From CAYTZN01 sp964442495 (GTDB lineage: Bacteria; Pseudomonadota; Gammaproteobacteria; Legionellales; Legionellaceae), in assembly GCA_964442495.1 (NCBI GenBank), contig CAYTZN010000019.1, positions 1-39,015 on the forward strand: DNA of 39,015 nt. Direction: 5' to 3'. The notes beneath the pieces were generated by a model. It ran no database searches, was not told where the DNA came from, and saw only the letters and a list, made by a program, of their open reading frames with translations. Below, piece after piece: positions 24,012 through 32,519 of the stretch (position 1 is its first letter; the number at the start of each line of letters is the position of its first letter). Both the position numbers and the translations under genes were made by a program.

Positions 24012-25253
24012 ATGAGTAGTGGTTCGCGTGTTTGTATTTTGTTAATGGATTCATTGGGGATAGGTGCAAGTCTTGATGCTCACCGTTATGGGGATGAAGG
24101 GGCTAACACGTTTGGTCATATTGTAGCGGCTTGTCAACAAGGGCGAGCTGATAAGGCAGGTCTACGTGAAGGGCCTTTACAGATTCCCCATTTAGCACGT
24201 TTGGGATTATATCATGCGGCAGTAGCAAGCTCTGGGGTGAAAATCGTTGATCTTGCTACCTTGAAGTCTCCTTTGGGTTATTACGGGTATGCTGTAGAGC
24301 AGAGTTTTGGTAAAGATACACCCAGTGGGCATTGGGAGTTAGCTGGGGTGCCGGTCATGTTTGATTGGGGTTATTTTCCAAACACAACCCCGTGTTTTCC
24401 TCAAGAATTGATTGATGAGCTTATCGAGCGCGCCCAGTTGCCGGGTGTTTTGGGTCAAAAGCATGCTTCTGGAACAACCATCATTGAAGAGCTTGGTGAT
24501 GAGCACCTGCAAACAGGCAAGCCTATTGTCTATACCTCTGGTGATAGCGTGTTTCAAATTGCCGCTCATGAGAAACACTTTGGGCTAGAGCGCCTCTATA
24601 AACTTTGTGAATTGGCCCGCGAATTGGTGGATAAATACCAAATTGGTCGCGTCATTGCGAGACCTTTTTTAGGTGAGTCAGGTGCTTTTTATCGAACAGG
24701 CCATCGGCGTGACTATGCAACATTGCCACCACAATTGACCTTGTTGGATTTTTTAAAAGAAGCCGGTAGAGACGTGATTGCTATTGGGAAAATTGATGAT
24801 ATTTTTGCTCATCAAGGTGTTACTCAAACCATTAAAGCAGACGGTAACATGGCGCTTTTTGATGCAACTCTTTCTGCGTTGGAGCAAGCGCCTGCAGGCA
24901 GCCTTGTGTTTACAAATTTTGTGGATTTTGATTCTTCTTATGGGCATCGACGCGACATAATGGGGTATGCCCATGCACTTGAGGCCTTTGATAAACGGTT
25001 GCCTGAGCTTTTGGCCTTGTTAAAGCCCGATGATATTGTCATCATCGCGGCAGACCATGGTTGTGACCCCACTTTGCCTGGTTCTGATCATACTCGAGAG
25101 CATATTCCTGTATTGGCCTATGGGAAGACATTAGCGTCTCGTTTTATAGGGCGGCGGGAAACGTTTGCTGATATTGGCCAGAGTATTGCAGAACATTTAG
25201 GTATAGACCCTTTGTTGCATGGTGTTTCATTTTTTAATTCACTAAACAAATGA
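24012..25253 (+). CDS. deoB: Phosphopentomutase
   Basis: 413 residues; the E. coli enzyme is about 407. It interconverts (deoxy)ribose 1-phosphate and 5-phosphate, linking nucleoside phosphorolysis to sugar metabolism. Metal-site motifs are ILLMDSLGIGA near the N-terminus and AADHGCDPTLPGSDHTREHIP near residue 340. The GKDTPSGHWELAG segment carries the phosphorylated Thr of the family. It ends in an ATGA overlap with the regulator gene. Confidence 0.96.
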   Translation: MSSGSRVCILLMDSLGIGASLDAHRYGDEGANTFGHIVAACQQGRADKAGLREGPLQIPHLARLGLYHAAVASSGVKIVDLATLKSPLGYYGYAVEQSFGKDTPSGHWELAGVPVMFDWGYFPNTTPCFPQELIDELIERAQLPGVLGQKHASGTTIIEELGDEHLQTGKPIVYTSGDSVFQIAAHEKHFGLERLYKLCELARELVDKYQIGRVIARPFLGESGAFYRTGHRRDYATLPPQLTLLDFLKEAGRDVIAIGKIDDIFAHQGVTQTIKADGNMALFDATLSALEQAPAGSLVFTNFVDFDSSYGHRRDIMGYAHALEAFDKRLPELLALLKPDDIVIIAADHGCDPTLPGSDHTREHIPVLAYGKTLASRFIGRRETFADIGQSIAEHLGIDPLLHGVSFFNSLNK

Positions 25254-25675
25254 GTTTTCCAATTACGTTTTTACACTATTGTGCCGCCCTTGAATTGAGG
25301 CTCACTTCTTTGCGTAAAGAAGTGCTTTATATTTTATGGTGTGCACAAAAGCCGCTGAAAGCCTATGAAATTCTTGATGATTTACTAAAAACCAAGCCTA
25401 ACTCAAAACCAACAACGGTGTACCGTGCATTGGATTTTTTTGTGGAGAGCGCGTCTGTCCATAAGATTGAATCTATCCAGTCTTATACCCTATGCTGTGA
25501 GCCTGAAAAGCACTTATCCTCTGAAGTGTTAATGGTTTGTAACGCTTGTCATCAAGTCATTGAGCTTTATGATGATACGCTCCGAAGCTTGGTGGCGAGC
25601 CTTGCAAAAACTCATGACTTTCAATTGAAATTAGATGCGATTGAATTAAAAGGACTTTGCAAGGAGTGTGCTTGA
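25250..25675 (+). CDS. zur: Fur-family regulator, Zur-like
   Basis: 141 residues. An N-terminal winged helix (KPTTVYRALDFFVESASVHKIES, DNA-recognition helix) is followed by the dimer domain with the structural zinc cysteines in VCNACHQVIEL and GLCKECA (C-x2-C twice). The YTLC-CEPEKH region and the helix sequence fit Zur better than Fur. Zur represses zinc uptake genes when zinc is bound. Its overlap with deoB is unusual for this function and suggests co-transcription rather than shared purpose. Confidence 0.85.
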   Translation: MSFPITFLHYCAALELRLTSLRKEVLYILWCAQKPLKAYEILDDLLKTKPNSKPTTVYRALDFFVESASVHKIESIQSYTLCCEPEKHLSSEVLMVCNACHQVIELYDDTLRSLVASLAKTHDFQLKLDAIELKGLCKECA

Positions 25676-25777
25676 TAACCTTATCGTGCGTTCTTTCGTA
25701 AATAATTCTTAAAACACCCCATTGATTTTTTATAGATCACCCCCAACTACTAACTTTCGACAGTGTGAGGTTTGATT

Positions 25778-26326
25778 TTGGAACAATATCGTGGTACGAC
25801 GATTCTCTCCGTTAGGCGGGGTAATAAAGTAGCTATCGGTGGCGATGGTCAAGTGACTCTCGGCAATACGGTAATGAAAGGAAATGCCCGAAAAGTAAGG
25901 CGTTTATATAAAGATAAAGTGATAGCTGGTTTTGCAGGGGGTACGGCGGATGCTTTTACCTTGTTTGAACGTTTTGAAAGCAAACTTGAGATGCATCAAG
26001 GGCATCTGGTGCGCGCAGCCGTTGAGTTAGCCAAAGATTGGCGTACGGATAAAATTTTGCGTCGCCTAGAGGCGTTGCTTGCTGTGGCAGATAGTAAAGC
26101 GTCTCTTATCATCACTGGTAATGGAGACGTCATTGAGCCTGAAGAAGGTCTCATGGCGATTGGTTCAGGTGGTCCTTTTGCTCAAGCCGCAGCACGAGCA
26201 TTGCTTGAAAATACAAAATTATCAGCAGGCGATATCGTCCGGAAAGGATTAAATATTGCTGGGGACATTTGTATTTATACCAACCATAATTTAACCATAG
26301 AAGAATTGGATAGCGATTGTGAATAA
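25778..26326 (+). CDS. hslV: ATP-dependent protease subunit HslV
   Basis: 182 residues. Peptidase of the HslVU chaperone-protease. TTG 25778 has GAGG seven bases upstream and gives MEQYRG-TTILSVRRG, placing the nucleophile Thr after a short propeptide (Thr7 of the precursor). GGDGQVTLGNTVMKGNARKVR and AGFAGGTADAFTLFERFE are family hallmarks. A TTG at 25772 would add two residues but leaves almost no space after the GAGG. It overlaps or abuts hslU. Confidence 0.95.
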   Translation: MEQYRGTTILSVRRGNKVAIGGDGQVTLGNTVMKGNARKVRRLYKDKVIAGFAGGTADAFTLFERFESKLEMHQGHLVRAAVELAKDWRTDKILRRLEALLAVADSKASLIITGNGDVIEPEEGLMAIGSGGPFAQAAARALLENTKLSAGDIVRKGLNIAGDICIYTNHNLTIEELDSDCE

Positions 26327-26330
26327 TACA

Positions 26331-27653
26331 ATGGTAGTGATGACGCCTCGGGAAATTGTTGAGGAGCTAAATAAGCATATTATTGGGCAAGACAGTGCAA
26401 AACGCGCTGTGGCTATTGCTCTTCGTAACCGTTGGCGTCGAATGCAGATTAAAGATAGCACCTTGCGCAATGAAATCATGCCTAAAAATATTTTAATGAT
26501 TGGGCCAACCGGCGTTGGAAAAACTGAAATTGCAAGACGTTTGGCCAAGCTCGCAGGGGCACCGTTTATTAAAGTTGAAGCGACCAAATTTACTGAAATC
26601 GGGTATGTAGGACGCGACGTTGACTCTATTATTCGTGACTTGGCTGACATTGCTATCAAGCAAGAGCGAGAGCTTGCCATGAAAAAAGTCATGCGTCTTG
26701 CCGAAGATGCTGCAGAAGAGCGAATTCTTGACGCTTTGTTGCCGCCTGCGCGAGGTGCTAGTGCTCCTGAAGAGAAGGACTCCTCCACACGGCAAGTGTT
26801 TCGTAAACAATTGCGGGAAGGCGTTTTAGATGACAATGAGATTGAAATTGATTTGTTAGCATCACCCGCAGGCATCGAAATAATGTCGCCTCCTGGAATG
26901 GAGGAAATGACCAATCAATTGCAGGCCATGTTTCAGCAAGTTGGAACCAATCGCACAAAGACGCGTAAATTGCCTATCCGTAAAGCCATGAAAATATTGT
27001 GTGAAGAAGAAGCGGCAAAACTTGTCAATGAAGAAGATATTAAAACCCGTGCTATTGAGAATGTTGAACAAAACGGTATCGTTTTTATTGATGAAATTGA
27101 TAAAGTAGCCAAGCGCTCTGAACAAGGTGGGGATGTTTCTCGTGAAGGAGTACAACGCGATCTTCTGCCATTGGTTGAGGGGACTACCGTTTCTACAAAA
27201 CATGGGGCGATTAAATCTGATCATATTTTATTTATTGCCTCAGGTGCATTTCATGTGGCAAAACCGTCTGATTTAATTGCAGAGCTTCAAGGCAGGCTAC
27301 CCATTCGCGTTGAGCTTTCAGCCCTTAGTGTTGAGGATTTTGTACGGATTTTAACAGAACCTACTGCCTCACTGACTGAGCAATATGTGGCGTTAATGCA
27401 AACAGAAGGGTTAACCTTATCCTATGGTGATACAGGCATTCAGCGTATTGCTGAAGTGGCTTGGCAGGTGAATGAGCGTACTGAAAACATTGGCGCGCGT
27501 CGCTTATACACGGTGATGGAACGTTTGCTAGAAGTGGTCTCCTTTGAGGCAACGGATAAAGGGGGCGAATCTGTTCACGTGGATGCCGAGTATGTGCAGA
27601 TGCACTTAGGAAAATTGGTGGAAGATGAGGATCTTGCTCGTTACATATTATAG
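26331..27653 (+). CDS. hslU: HslU ATPase subunit
   Basis: 440 residues from ATG 26331, matching the E. coli start (three residues before MTPREIV); GTG 26319, overlapping the hslV stop, and ATG 26340 are alternatives. AAA+ unfoldase that feeds HslV. Walker A is IGPTGVGKTE, Walker B is IVFIDEIDKVA, and the C-terminus ends LARYIL, the tail that docks into HslV. The intermediate I-domain lies around residues 105-240. Confidence 0.96.
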   Translation: MVVMTPREIVEELNKHIIGQDSAKRAVAIALRNRWRRMQIKDSTLRNEIMPKNILMIGPTGVGKTEIARRLAKLAGAPFIKVEATKFTEIGYVGRDVDSIIRDLADIAIKQERELAMKKVMRLAEDAAEERILDALLPPARGASAPEEKDSSTRQVFRKQLREGVLDDNEIEIDLLASPAGIEIMSPPGMEEMTNQLQAMFQQVGTNRTKTRKLPIRKAMKILCEEEAAKLVNEEDIKTRAIENVEQNGIVFIDEIDKVAKRSEQGGDVSREGVQRDLLPLVEGTTVSTKHGAIKSDHILFIASGAFHVAKPSDLIAELQGRLPIRVELSALSVEDFVRILTEPTASLTEQYVALMQTEGLTLSYGDTGIQRIAEVAWQVNERTENIGARRLYTVMERLLEVVSFEATDKGGESVHVDAEYVQMHLGKLVEDEDLARYIL

Positions 27654-27659
27654 TCTGCC

Positions 27660-28424
27660 TTAAAATGGAAAAAATCTTCGCTTAAAAGGTATTTTAGTTG
27701 CTGAGACGCTCAGAAATTCATTGCCCTCCTGTTTAAAATGCGGAGGGTAATTTTTATAGCAAAAATACTCTATGGTATCGATAAAAAAATGAGCCTCTGC
27801 AAGGATATCTTTTAGTGATTGTAGCTCAAATAAATGCATATATTCGGGCAAAATGCCTTTGCTAGAGTTCGGCAAGAAGTCTATCTTAAATATGCCAGGC
27901 CATTTTATACCGGCTTTAACCCGTCTTTTGTACTCAGGGAGGACTTGAGGGTAGTTCCTTGTTGTAACAACCGTAATAAATAATTTCCCTCCTGGCTTTA
28001 GCCATCGCCAACAGGCCTGCAAACTGTCTAAAATACTGTTTCCATCCATAAAATGTAAAACATTTGAAATGTTAATGGCACTTAAGCTGTTGGCATCTAA
28101 GGTTAGGTCATAAGGAAATTTGCATAAGACCGTGGTTAATTTAGAGACTAACGCCGGGGGTGTAGCCGCACACAAAATGAAAAGATGTTTTTCTGAGAGA
28201 TCGCACGCAATCACACCAGGGGCTCCATTTTCCAGTGCGGCAATGGTTGCGACCCCATATGCGGCACCGACATCCAATAAAGGGGCCGCTGCATGTTTTG
28301 CATAATCAACAAAGGCTTTTGAGGACGGTGATAACTCTTTATACATCAGACCCATCACGTTGGTGGTTTTGATTAAACCGGGCTCCCATTCGTTAGGCCA
28401 GAACGCATCTATGCGACTCATCAT
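27660..28424 (-). CDS. Class I SAM-dependent methyltransferase, unknown substrate
   Basis: 254 residues. Motif I is PLLDVGAAYGVATIAAL near 47-63; the acidic end of strand 2 is VIACDLSEKH; a methyltransferase-11-like segment NISNVLHFMDG and WRWLKPGGKLFITVV follow. The N-terminus WPNEWEPGLIKTTNVMGL is unusual. The substrate is unknown; similar Legionella proteins exist as hypotheticals. The start overlaps the YihY stop (ATGATGA), so it is co-translated with that membrane protein. Confidence 0.8.
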   Translation of the reverse strand: MMSRIDAFWPNEWEPGLIKTTNVMGLMYKELSPSSKAFVDYAKHAAAPLLDVGAAYGVATIAALENGAPGVIACDLSEKHLFILCAATPPALVSKLTTVLCKFPYDLTLDANSLSAINISNVLHFMDGNSILDSLQACWRWLKPGGKLFITVVTTRNYPQVLPEYKRRVKAGIKWPGIFKIDFLPNSSKGILPEYMHLFELQSLKDILAEAHFFIDTIEYFCYKNYPPHFKQEGNEFLSVSATKIPFKRRFFPF

Positions 28425-29659
28425 GTATCTCTTTGGATTGTATCACCGCGAAACAGCTGTTCTAGGGTAATATTAAAGGAGTTTTTAAGATGATTATCAT
28501 TTTTTTTTATGTACGCTTGCCAGAGGCTATCAATGGGTTCGTTATGGACCGATAACTCGTCATTGCGAGGGATGCGAAAAGGTAGCATGTTAGCTAGATC
28601 ATAAAGTGTTAGTTGATTTAAATCGCGACTTAATACGTAGTGACCATCACGGGTTGTTTTAATCAATTGTAAATCAATTAGCACACAAAGCATCTCACTA
28701 GCCCCAGTGGCATAAGCTTGAGTGCTTGCATTGATCAATGCGTCGAGGCTCAATTCCTTTCCGCCTAATTGGGCTAACCGAAGTTGGTATAACCATATAA
28801 GGGCATGTGAAAAGCCATCAAGAGCAATGCCTGGACGTCTTTGATGATGCACTGATAATGCGTAACTGACTTCAGCCCCCAATAAAGTGATAAGCCATAC
28901 CCAGTAAATCCATGCAAAAAAAATAGGGACCGTGGCAAAGGCGCCATAGAGTAATTGGTAGGTGTTGTAATGGGTTAAATAATAAGCAAATGCAAATTTG
29001 GCAGACTCAAATAAAACGGCAGCAATGACACCACCACAGAGGCCGTGTAGAAATTTTACTTTGCAATTGGGAACGACAATATACAGAAAAGTAAATCCTA
29101 GGAGGGAGCATAAAAAAGGAAGGTAGCTTAAAAGGGTAGGGATATCTTGAGTGGCAAAAAAGGGCATGGAGAGAAAATAAGAACTGACAGCAAGGCTTAA
29201 TCCTAGCAATAGAGGCGCGAGAGAGACGATTGCCCAGTAGAGCAAAAAAGCAGATATGCCATGTCTTGGCGTGTTGATTTTCCAAATTTTATTCATCGTG
29301 CTTTCTATTGTATAGATGACTAAAAAAGCCACTATAAATAAAAAAACGAGGCCTATCGCTGATAATTTAGAGACTTGTGATGCAAAAGTTTGTAAGTAAT
29401 TTTGTACAATTTTTCCTGTGGCTGGTACAAAGTTAGCAAAAATAAAGTTTTGTACCGGCTCAGTTAACCCCTGAAATACAGGAAATGTCGATAAAATTGC
29501 AAAACCCACCGACATTAAGGGGACAAGAGCCAATAATGTTGTAAATGCAAGCGCTGATGCGCGATACGGGCAGTCATCCTCAATAAAATGGCGTAATACA
29601 AAACAAATAAAGCGTTTGCTTTCAGCTATTTTCTCGGTTAACTTTTGCGGTCTATTCAT
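28421..29659 (-). CDS. YihY/BrkB-family inner-membrane protein
   Basis: 412 residues. YihY (formerly mis-assigned as RNase BN) proteins have six membrane segments, here within residues 35-270. Typical features are DDCPYRASALAFTTLLALVPLMSV near the start, FAWIYWVWLITLLGAEVSY near 243-261, and a soluble winged-helix-like C-terminal third. Function is not settled. It leads a two-gene unit with the methyltransferase. Confidence 0.92.
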   Translation of the reverse strand: MNRPQKLTEKIAESKRFICFVLRHFIEDDCPYRASALAFTTLLALVPLMSVGFAILSTFPVFQGLTEPVQNFIFANFVPATGKIVQNYLQTFASQVSKLSAIGLVFLFIVAFLVIYTIESTMNKIWKINTPRHGISAFLLYWAIVSLAPLLLGLSLAVSSYFLSMPFFATQDIPTLLSYLPFLCSLLGFTFLYIVVPNCKVKFLHGLCGGVIAAVLFESAKFAFAYYLTHYNTYQLLYGAFATVPIFFAWIYWVWLITLLGAEVSYALSVHHQRRPGIALDGFSHALIWLYQLRLAQLGGKELSLDALINASTQAYATGASEMLCVLIDLQLIKTTRDGHYVLSRDLNQLTLYDLANMLPFRIPRNDELSVHNEPIDSLWQAYIKKNDNHLKNSFNITLEQLFRGDTIQRDT

Positions 29660-29760
29660 GAAGGGTTCTCTAGGGTTATATGTTTACTATGGCATAAAAA
29701 AAATAAAGATAGCTATAGTTTGGGATGTGTTTATTCTTGAGATTATTTTGGGGATTGTTA

Positions 29761-30360
29761 ATGATTAAACCGTTTGTGTTAGTGCTGTATTACTCTCGAA
29801 CTGGCGCTGTATTAGAACTTGCACAATACATTGCTCGTGGTGTTGAGCATGTTGAAGGGATTGAGGCGCGTCTTCGGTCTGTGCCTGCGGTATCGACCAC
29901 TTGTGAGCAAGTTGCAAGCACTGTGCCTGATGAAGGCGCACCTTATGCCACGTTAGATGATTTACGAGAGTGTGCAGGTCTAGCTTTAGGTAGCCCTACG
30001 CGGTTTGGCAATATGGCGGCTCCTATGAAATATTTTTTGGATGGTACTTCTTCCTTATGGCTTGCAGGGGATTTAGTGGACAAGCCTGCTGCTGTTTTTT
30101 CGTCTTCTGCGTCCATGCATGGCGGGCAAGAAACCACATTAACCAGTATGATGCTGCCTTTATTGCACCACGGTATGCTGTTGGTAGGCTTGCCATATAG
30201 TGAACCTGCTTTAAACACCACGCAAACTGGGGGTACGCCCTATGGTGCAACGCACGTTGCGGGGGTGAGTAATGATCTCGTATTAAGCGCTGATGAAATT
30301 ATATTGGCCAAACGTTTGGGTGAGCGCCTGGGTCGCATTGCACTGAAATTGGAAAAATAA
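29761..30360 (+). CDS. wrbA: WrbA-like NAD(P)H:quinone oxidoreductase
   Basis: 199 residues from ATG 29761, which has GGGGA six bases upstream; an in-frame start at 29725 is less likely. Flavodoxin fold: VLYYSRTGAVLELAQYI binds FMN phosphate, LGSPTRFGNMAAPMKYFLD and SSSASMHGGQETT are WrbA motifs, and GTPYGATHVAG matches the late family segment. It reduces quinones by two electrons in the cytoplasm. It precedes two exonuclease III genes by 22 bases. Confidence 0.88.
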   Translation: MIKPFVLVLYYSRTGAVLELAQYIARGVEHVEGIEARLRSVPAVSTTCEQVASTVPDEGAPYATLDDLRECAGLALGSPTRFGNMAAPMKYFLDGTSSLWLAGDLVDKPAAVFSSSASMHGGQETTLTSMMLPLLHHGMLLVGLPYSEPALNTTQTGGTPYGATHVAGVSNDLVLSADEIILAKRLGERLGRIALKLEK

Positions 30361-30382
30361 CCCAAAAGATAAGTGAGATAAA

Positions 30383-31162
30383 GTGAACGTTATAAGTTTT
30401 AATGCCAATGGCATTCGCTCGGCTGCGCGTAAGGGGTTTTATGACTGGTTACTCTCTCAAGAGGCAGACTTCGTCTGTGTTCAAGAAACCAGAGCGCAAT
30501 TTGAGCAACTAACAGCAGATGACCTCTATTTTCCCAAAGATTTTTATTGTGATTATTACTGTGCTGTAAAAAAAGGGTACAGCGGCGTAGCTATTTATGC
30601 ACGAAAGTCACCTCAACACGTGCAAAAAGGTCTTGGCTTTAGTGTTTGTGATGAGGAAGGTCGATATATTCAGTTTGATTATCCGGGTTTAAGTGTGATC
30701 TCGCTTTATTTACCGTCAGGTACTAGTGGTGAGGGACGCCAAGTTATTAAATATGATTTTCTAGCACGGTTCGCTGAGCATTTGCGTGTGCTTAAATCAG
30801 AAGGCCGGGAGCTTATCATTTGTGGTGATTACAATATTGCTCATAAACAAATTGATATTAAAAACTGGCGCGGGAATCAGAAAAATTCAGGTTTTTTACC
30901 TGAGGAGCGCATGTGGATGGATGAGTTATTTGGCTCGCTTGGGTTTGTGGATGCTTTTCGTCAAAAAAATAAAGAGGCTGAGCAGTACACGTGGTGGTCC
31001 AATCGTGGTCAGGCATGGGCTAACAATGTGGGATGGCGAATTGATTATCAGGTGGTGACACCGGGACTCGCGGATTCAGTGGCCGCGGTAGATATATACC
31101 GAGACACTCGGTTTTCTGACCATGCCCCTTTAATCATTAAATATGAAGGTGTATCGATATGA
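30383..31162 (+). CDS. Exonuclease III-family AP endonuclease, first paralogue
   Basis: 259 residues; start is GTG 30383. Catalytic set: SFNANGIRSA, VQETRA (metal-binding Glu), GDYNIAHKQIDIKN (Asp and Asn), WRIDYQVVTP, and FSDHAPLII (Asp-His). It cuts at abasic sites or degrades DNA from 3' ends. The GYSGVAIYARKSP segment fits the branch shared with many gamma/betaproteobacteria that carry two copies. It overlaps the next gene by ATGA. Confidence 0.92.
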   Translation: MNVISFNANGIRSAARKGFYDWLLSQEADFVCVQETRAQFEQLTADDLYFPKDFYCDYYCAVKKGYSGVAIYARKSPQHVQKGLGFSVCDEEGRYIQFDYPGLSVISLYLPSGTSGEGRQVIKYDFLARFAEHLRVLKSEGRELIICGDYNIAHKQIDIKNWRGNQKNSGFLPEERMWMDELFGSLGFVDAFRQKNKEAEQYTWWSNRGQAWANNVGWRIDYQVVTPGLADSVAAVDIYRDTRFSDHAPLIIKYEGVSI

Positions 31163-31953
31163 GCGAAGGCAAAAAAATGAAGTTAGCCAGTTGGAATGTA
31201 AACTCCTTAACTGTGCGCCTAGATCAGGTTTTACAATGGCTTGATACCTCAGGTGTGGATGTATTGGCATTACAAGAAACTAAATTGGTGGATGAGCGAT
31301 TTCCAGAACAAGTGTTTCAGGAGAAAGGCTTCCATGTTGTTTTTTCAGGACAAAAAACCTATAACGGGGTCGCGATTGTTAGCCGATACCCTATTGACGA
31401 AGTAGTAACGGACATTACCGGGTTTACCGACCCACAGCGTCGCATTTTGGCCGTAACGGTTGCGGGGATTCGTTTGGTTGATCTTTATGTGCCCAATGGT
31501 GCGGCAATAGGCACGGATAAATATGAATATAAAATGATGTGGTTACAAAAAGTTACGGGTTTCATTGAAGAGCAGTTAGCCTGTTATCCCAAAATGGCCG
31601 TAGTGGGTGATTTTAACATTGCTCCAGAAGATAGAGATGTTCACTCTCCCGAGGAGTGGGAAGGGTGCGTTTTGGTTAGCCCCGAAGAGCGTGAGGCTTT
31701 TGCACGATTAATAGACTTAGGCTTTAAAGATAGTTTTCGTAAATTTACAGAAGACGCATCTCATTATAGTTGGTGGGATTATCGCGCAGCCGGATTTCGG
31801 CGTAACCGTGGTTTACGTATTGATCATATTTTATTAAGTGAACGCCTAAATACGCAATGCTTGGAAAGTGGTATTGACGTGGAGCCACGCCGTTCCGAGC
31901 GCCCATCTGATCACGCACCCGTATGGGCAACTATAGCAGGCGATGAAGGATAG
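31159..31953 (+). CDS. xthA: Exonuclease III, second paralogue
   Basis: 264 residues. ASWNVNSLTVRLDQVL, LQETKL, GDFNIAPEDRDV, LRIDHILLSE and SDHAPVWA carry the same catalytic residues as the gene before. It starts within the ATGA overlap; a later in-frame ATG gives MKLASWNVNS, the more usual N-terminus. Tandem copies of this size suggest one AP endonuclease and one 3'-exonuclease, as described for Neisseria, but which is which is not decided here. Confidence 0.93.
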   Translation: MSEGKKMKLASWNVNSLTVRLDQVLQWLDTSGVDVLALQETKLVDERFPEQVFQEKGFHVVFSGQKTYNGVAIVSRYPIDEVVTDITGFTDPQRRILAVTVAGIRLVDLYVPNGAAIGTDKYEYKMMWLQKVTGFIEEQLACYPKMAVVGDFNIAPEDRDVHSPEEWEGCVLVSPEEREAFARLIDLGFKDSFRKFTEDASHYSWWDYRAAGFRRNRGLRIDHILLSERLNTQCLESGIDVEPRRSERPSDHAPVWATIAGDEG

Positions 31954-31963
31954 GAACCTGGTA

Positions 31964-32073
31964 AACACATCTACTGTTTAAGCACAAATGACTTCGTACC
32001 TTCTCTTACCGTGCTTTATATGCCATATCCATAAGATCAGGCATAAACATCGTACTGAATTCATCGCATAAAG
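31964..32073 (+). repeat. Copy A of a diverged 110-bp direct repeat
   Basis: Ungapped hand alignment with 38852-38961 gives 73 of 110 identical bases, with identical ends AACACATCTA and CGCATAAAG. It lies in the 307-base gap between xthA and rpmE. Read on the minus strand, part encodes TLCDEFSTMFMPDLMDMAYKAR then stop, which resembles the other copy. It is either a degenerate gene piece or an interspersed element. Confidence 0.6.
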
Positions 32074-32196
32074 TGTGGAGCGTGGGTATTTGGGTTTTAT
32101 TAAGTGTGTTTCTATGTGTTTACTTTGAGTATAGGAATTAGATTTGATTTAAAGATGCATTTCTGGTATTGTTTCGCGTCATTTTAGGTTTATAAA

Positions 32197-32233
32197 GAGC
32201 ATGGTGCCTGGCATCGATCAGGTGGCGATGCTC
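32197..32233 (+). promoter_or_regulatory. Candidate rpmE leader hairpin
   Basis: GAGCAT (32197-32202) pairs with ATGCTC (32228-32233), enclosing CCTG/CAGG (32207-32210 with 32219-32222). The hairpin ends 27 bases before the rpmE ATG, where an L31 autoregulatory leader would be. Leader motifs upstream of rpmE have been proposed in Gammaproteobacteria (recalled); identity with those is not established. Confidence 0.4.
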
Positions 32234-32260
32234 GTTATGCAAATATAGAGAGTGGTATAT

Positions 32261-32485
32261 ATGAAAGCTTCGATCCATCCTGATTATAAGACCATTAATG
32301 TGACCTGCAGTTGTGGCCACGTTTTTGAAACACGTTCAACATTATGTAGCGATTTGAGCATTGAAGTTTGTGCAAATTGCCATCCTTTCTACACCGGTAA
32401 GCAAAAATTAGTTGATACCGGCGGTCGAGTACAGAAATTCCGAGATCGTTACAAAACACGCGGTACAAACCAGACTGGTGCGTAA
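32261..32485 (+). CDS. rpmE: 50S ribosomal protein L31, zinc-binding type
   Basis: 74 residues. MKASIHPDY start, then zinc cysteines TCSCGHVFETRS (Cys16, Cys18) and CANCHPFYTGKQ, then GGRVQKFRDRY. This is the C+ form that binds zinc. A longer in-frame GTG start at 32252 is less likely. It is followed by a structured non-coding segment and a terminator. Confidence 0.97.
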   Translation: MKASIHPDYKTINVTCSCGHVFETRSTLCSDLSIEVCANCHPFYTGKQKLVDTGGRVQKFRDRYKTRGTNQTGA

Positions 32486-32519
32486 GCTTGTTTCATTAAA
32501 ATGTATGTCTGACTTACAT

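Noticed and set aside
25717..25724. CCCCATTG upstream of hslV as a sigma-32 -10 box
   Set aside because: No matching CTTGAA-like -35 box lies 13-16 bases upstream; the heat-shock promoter cannot be supported.
32138..32320. 60-codon minus-strand ORF across the rpmE start
   Set aside because: It overlaps rpmE and its leader hairpin; no ribosome site or recognisable product.
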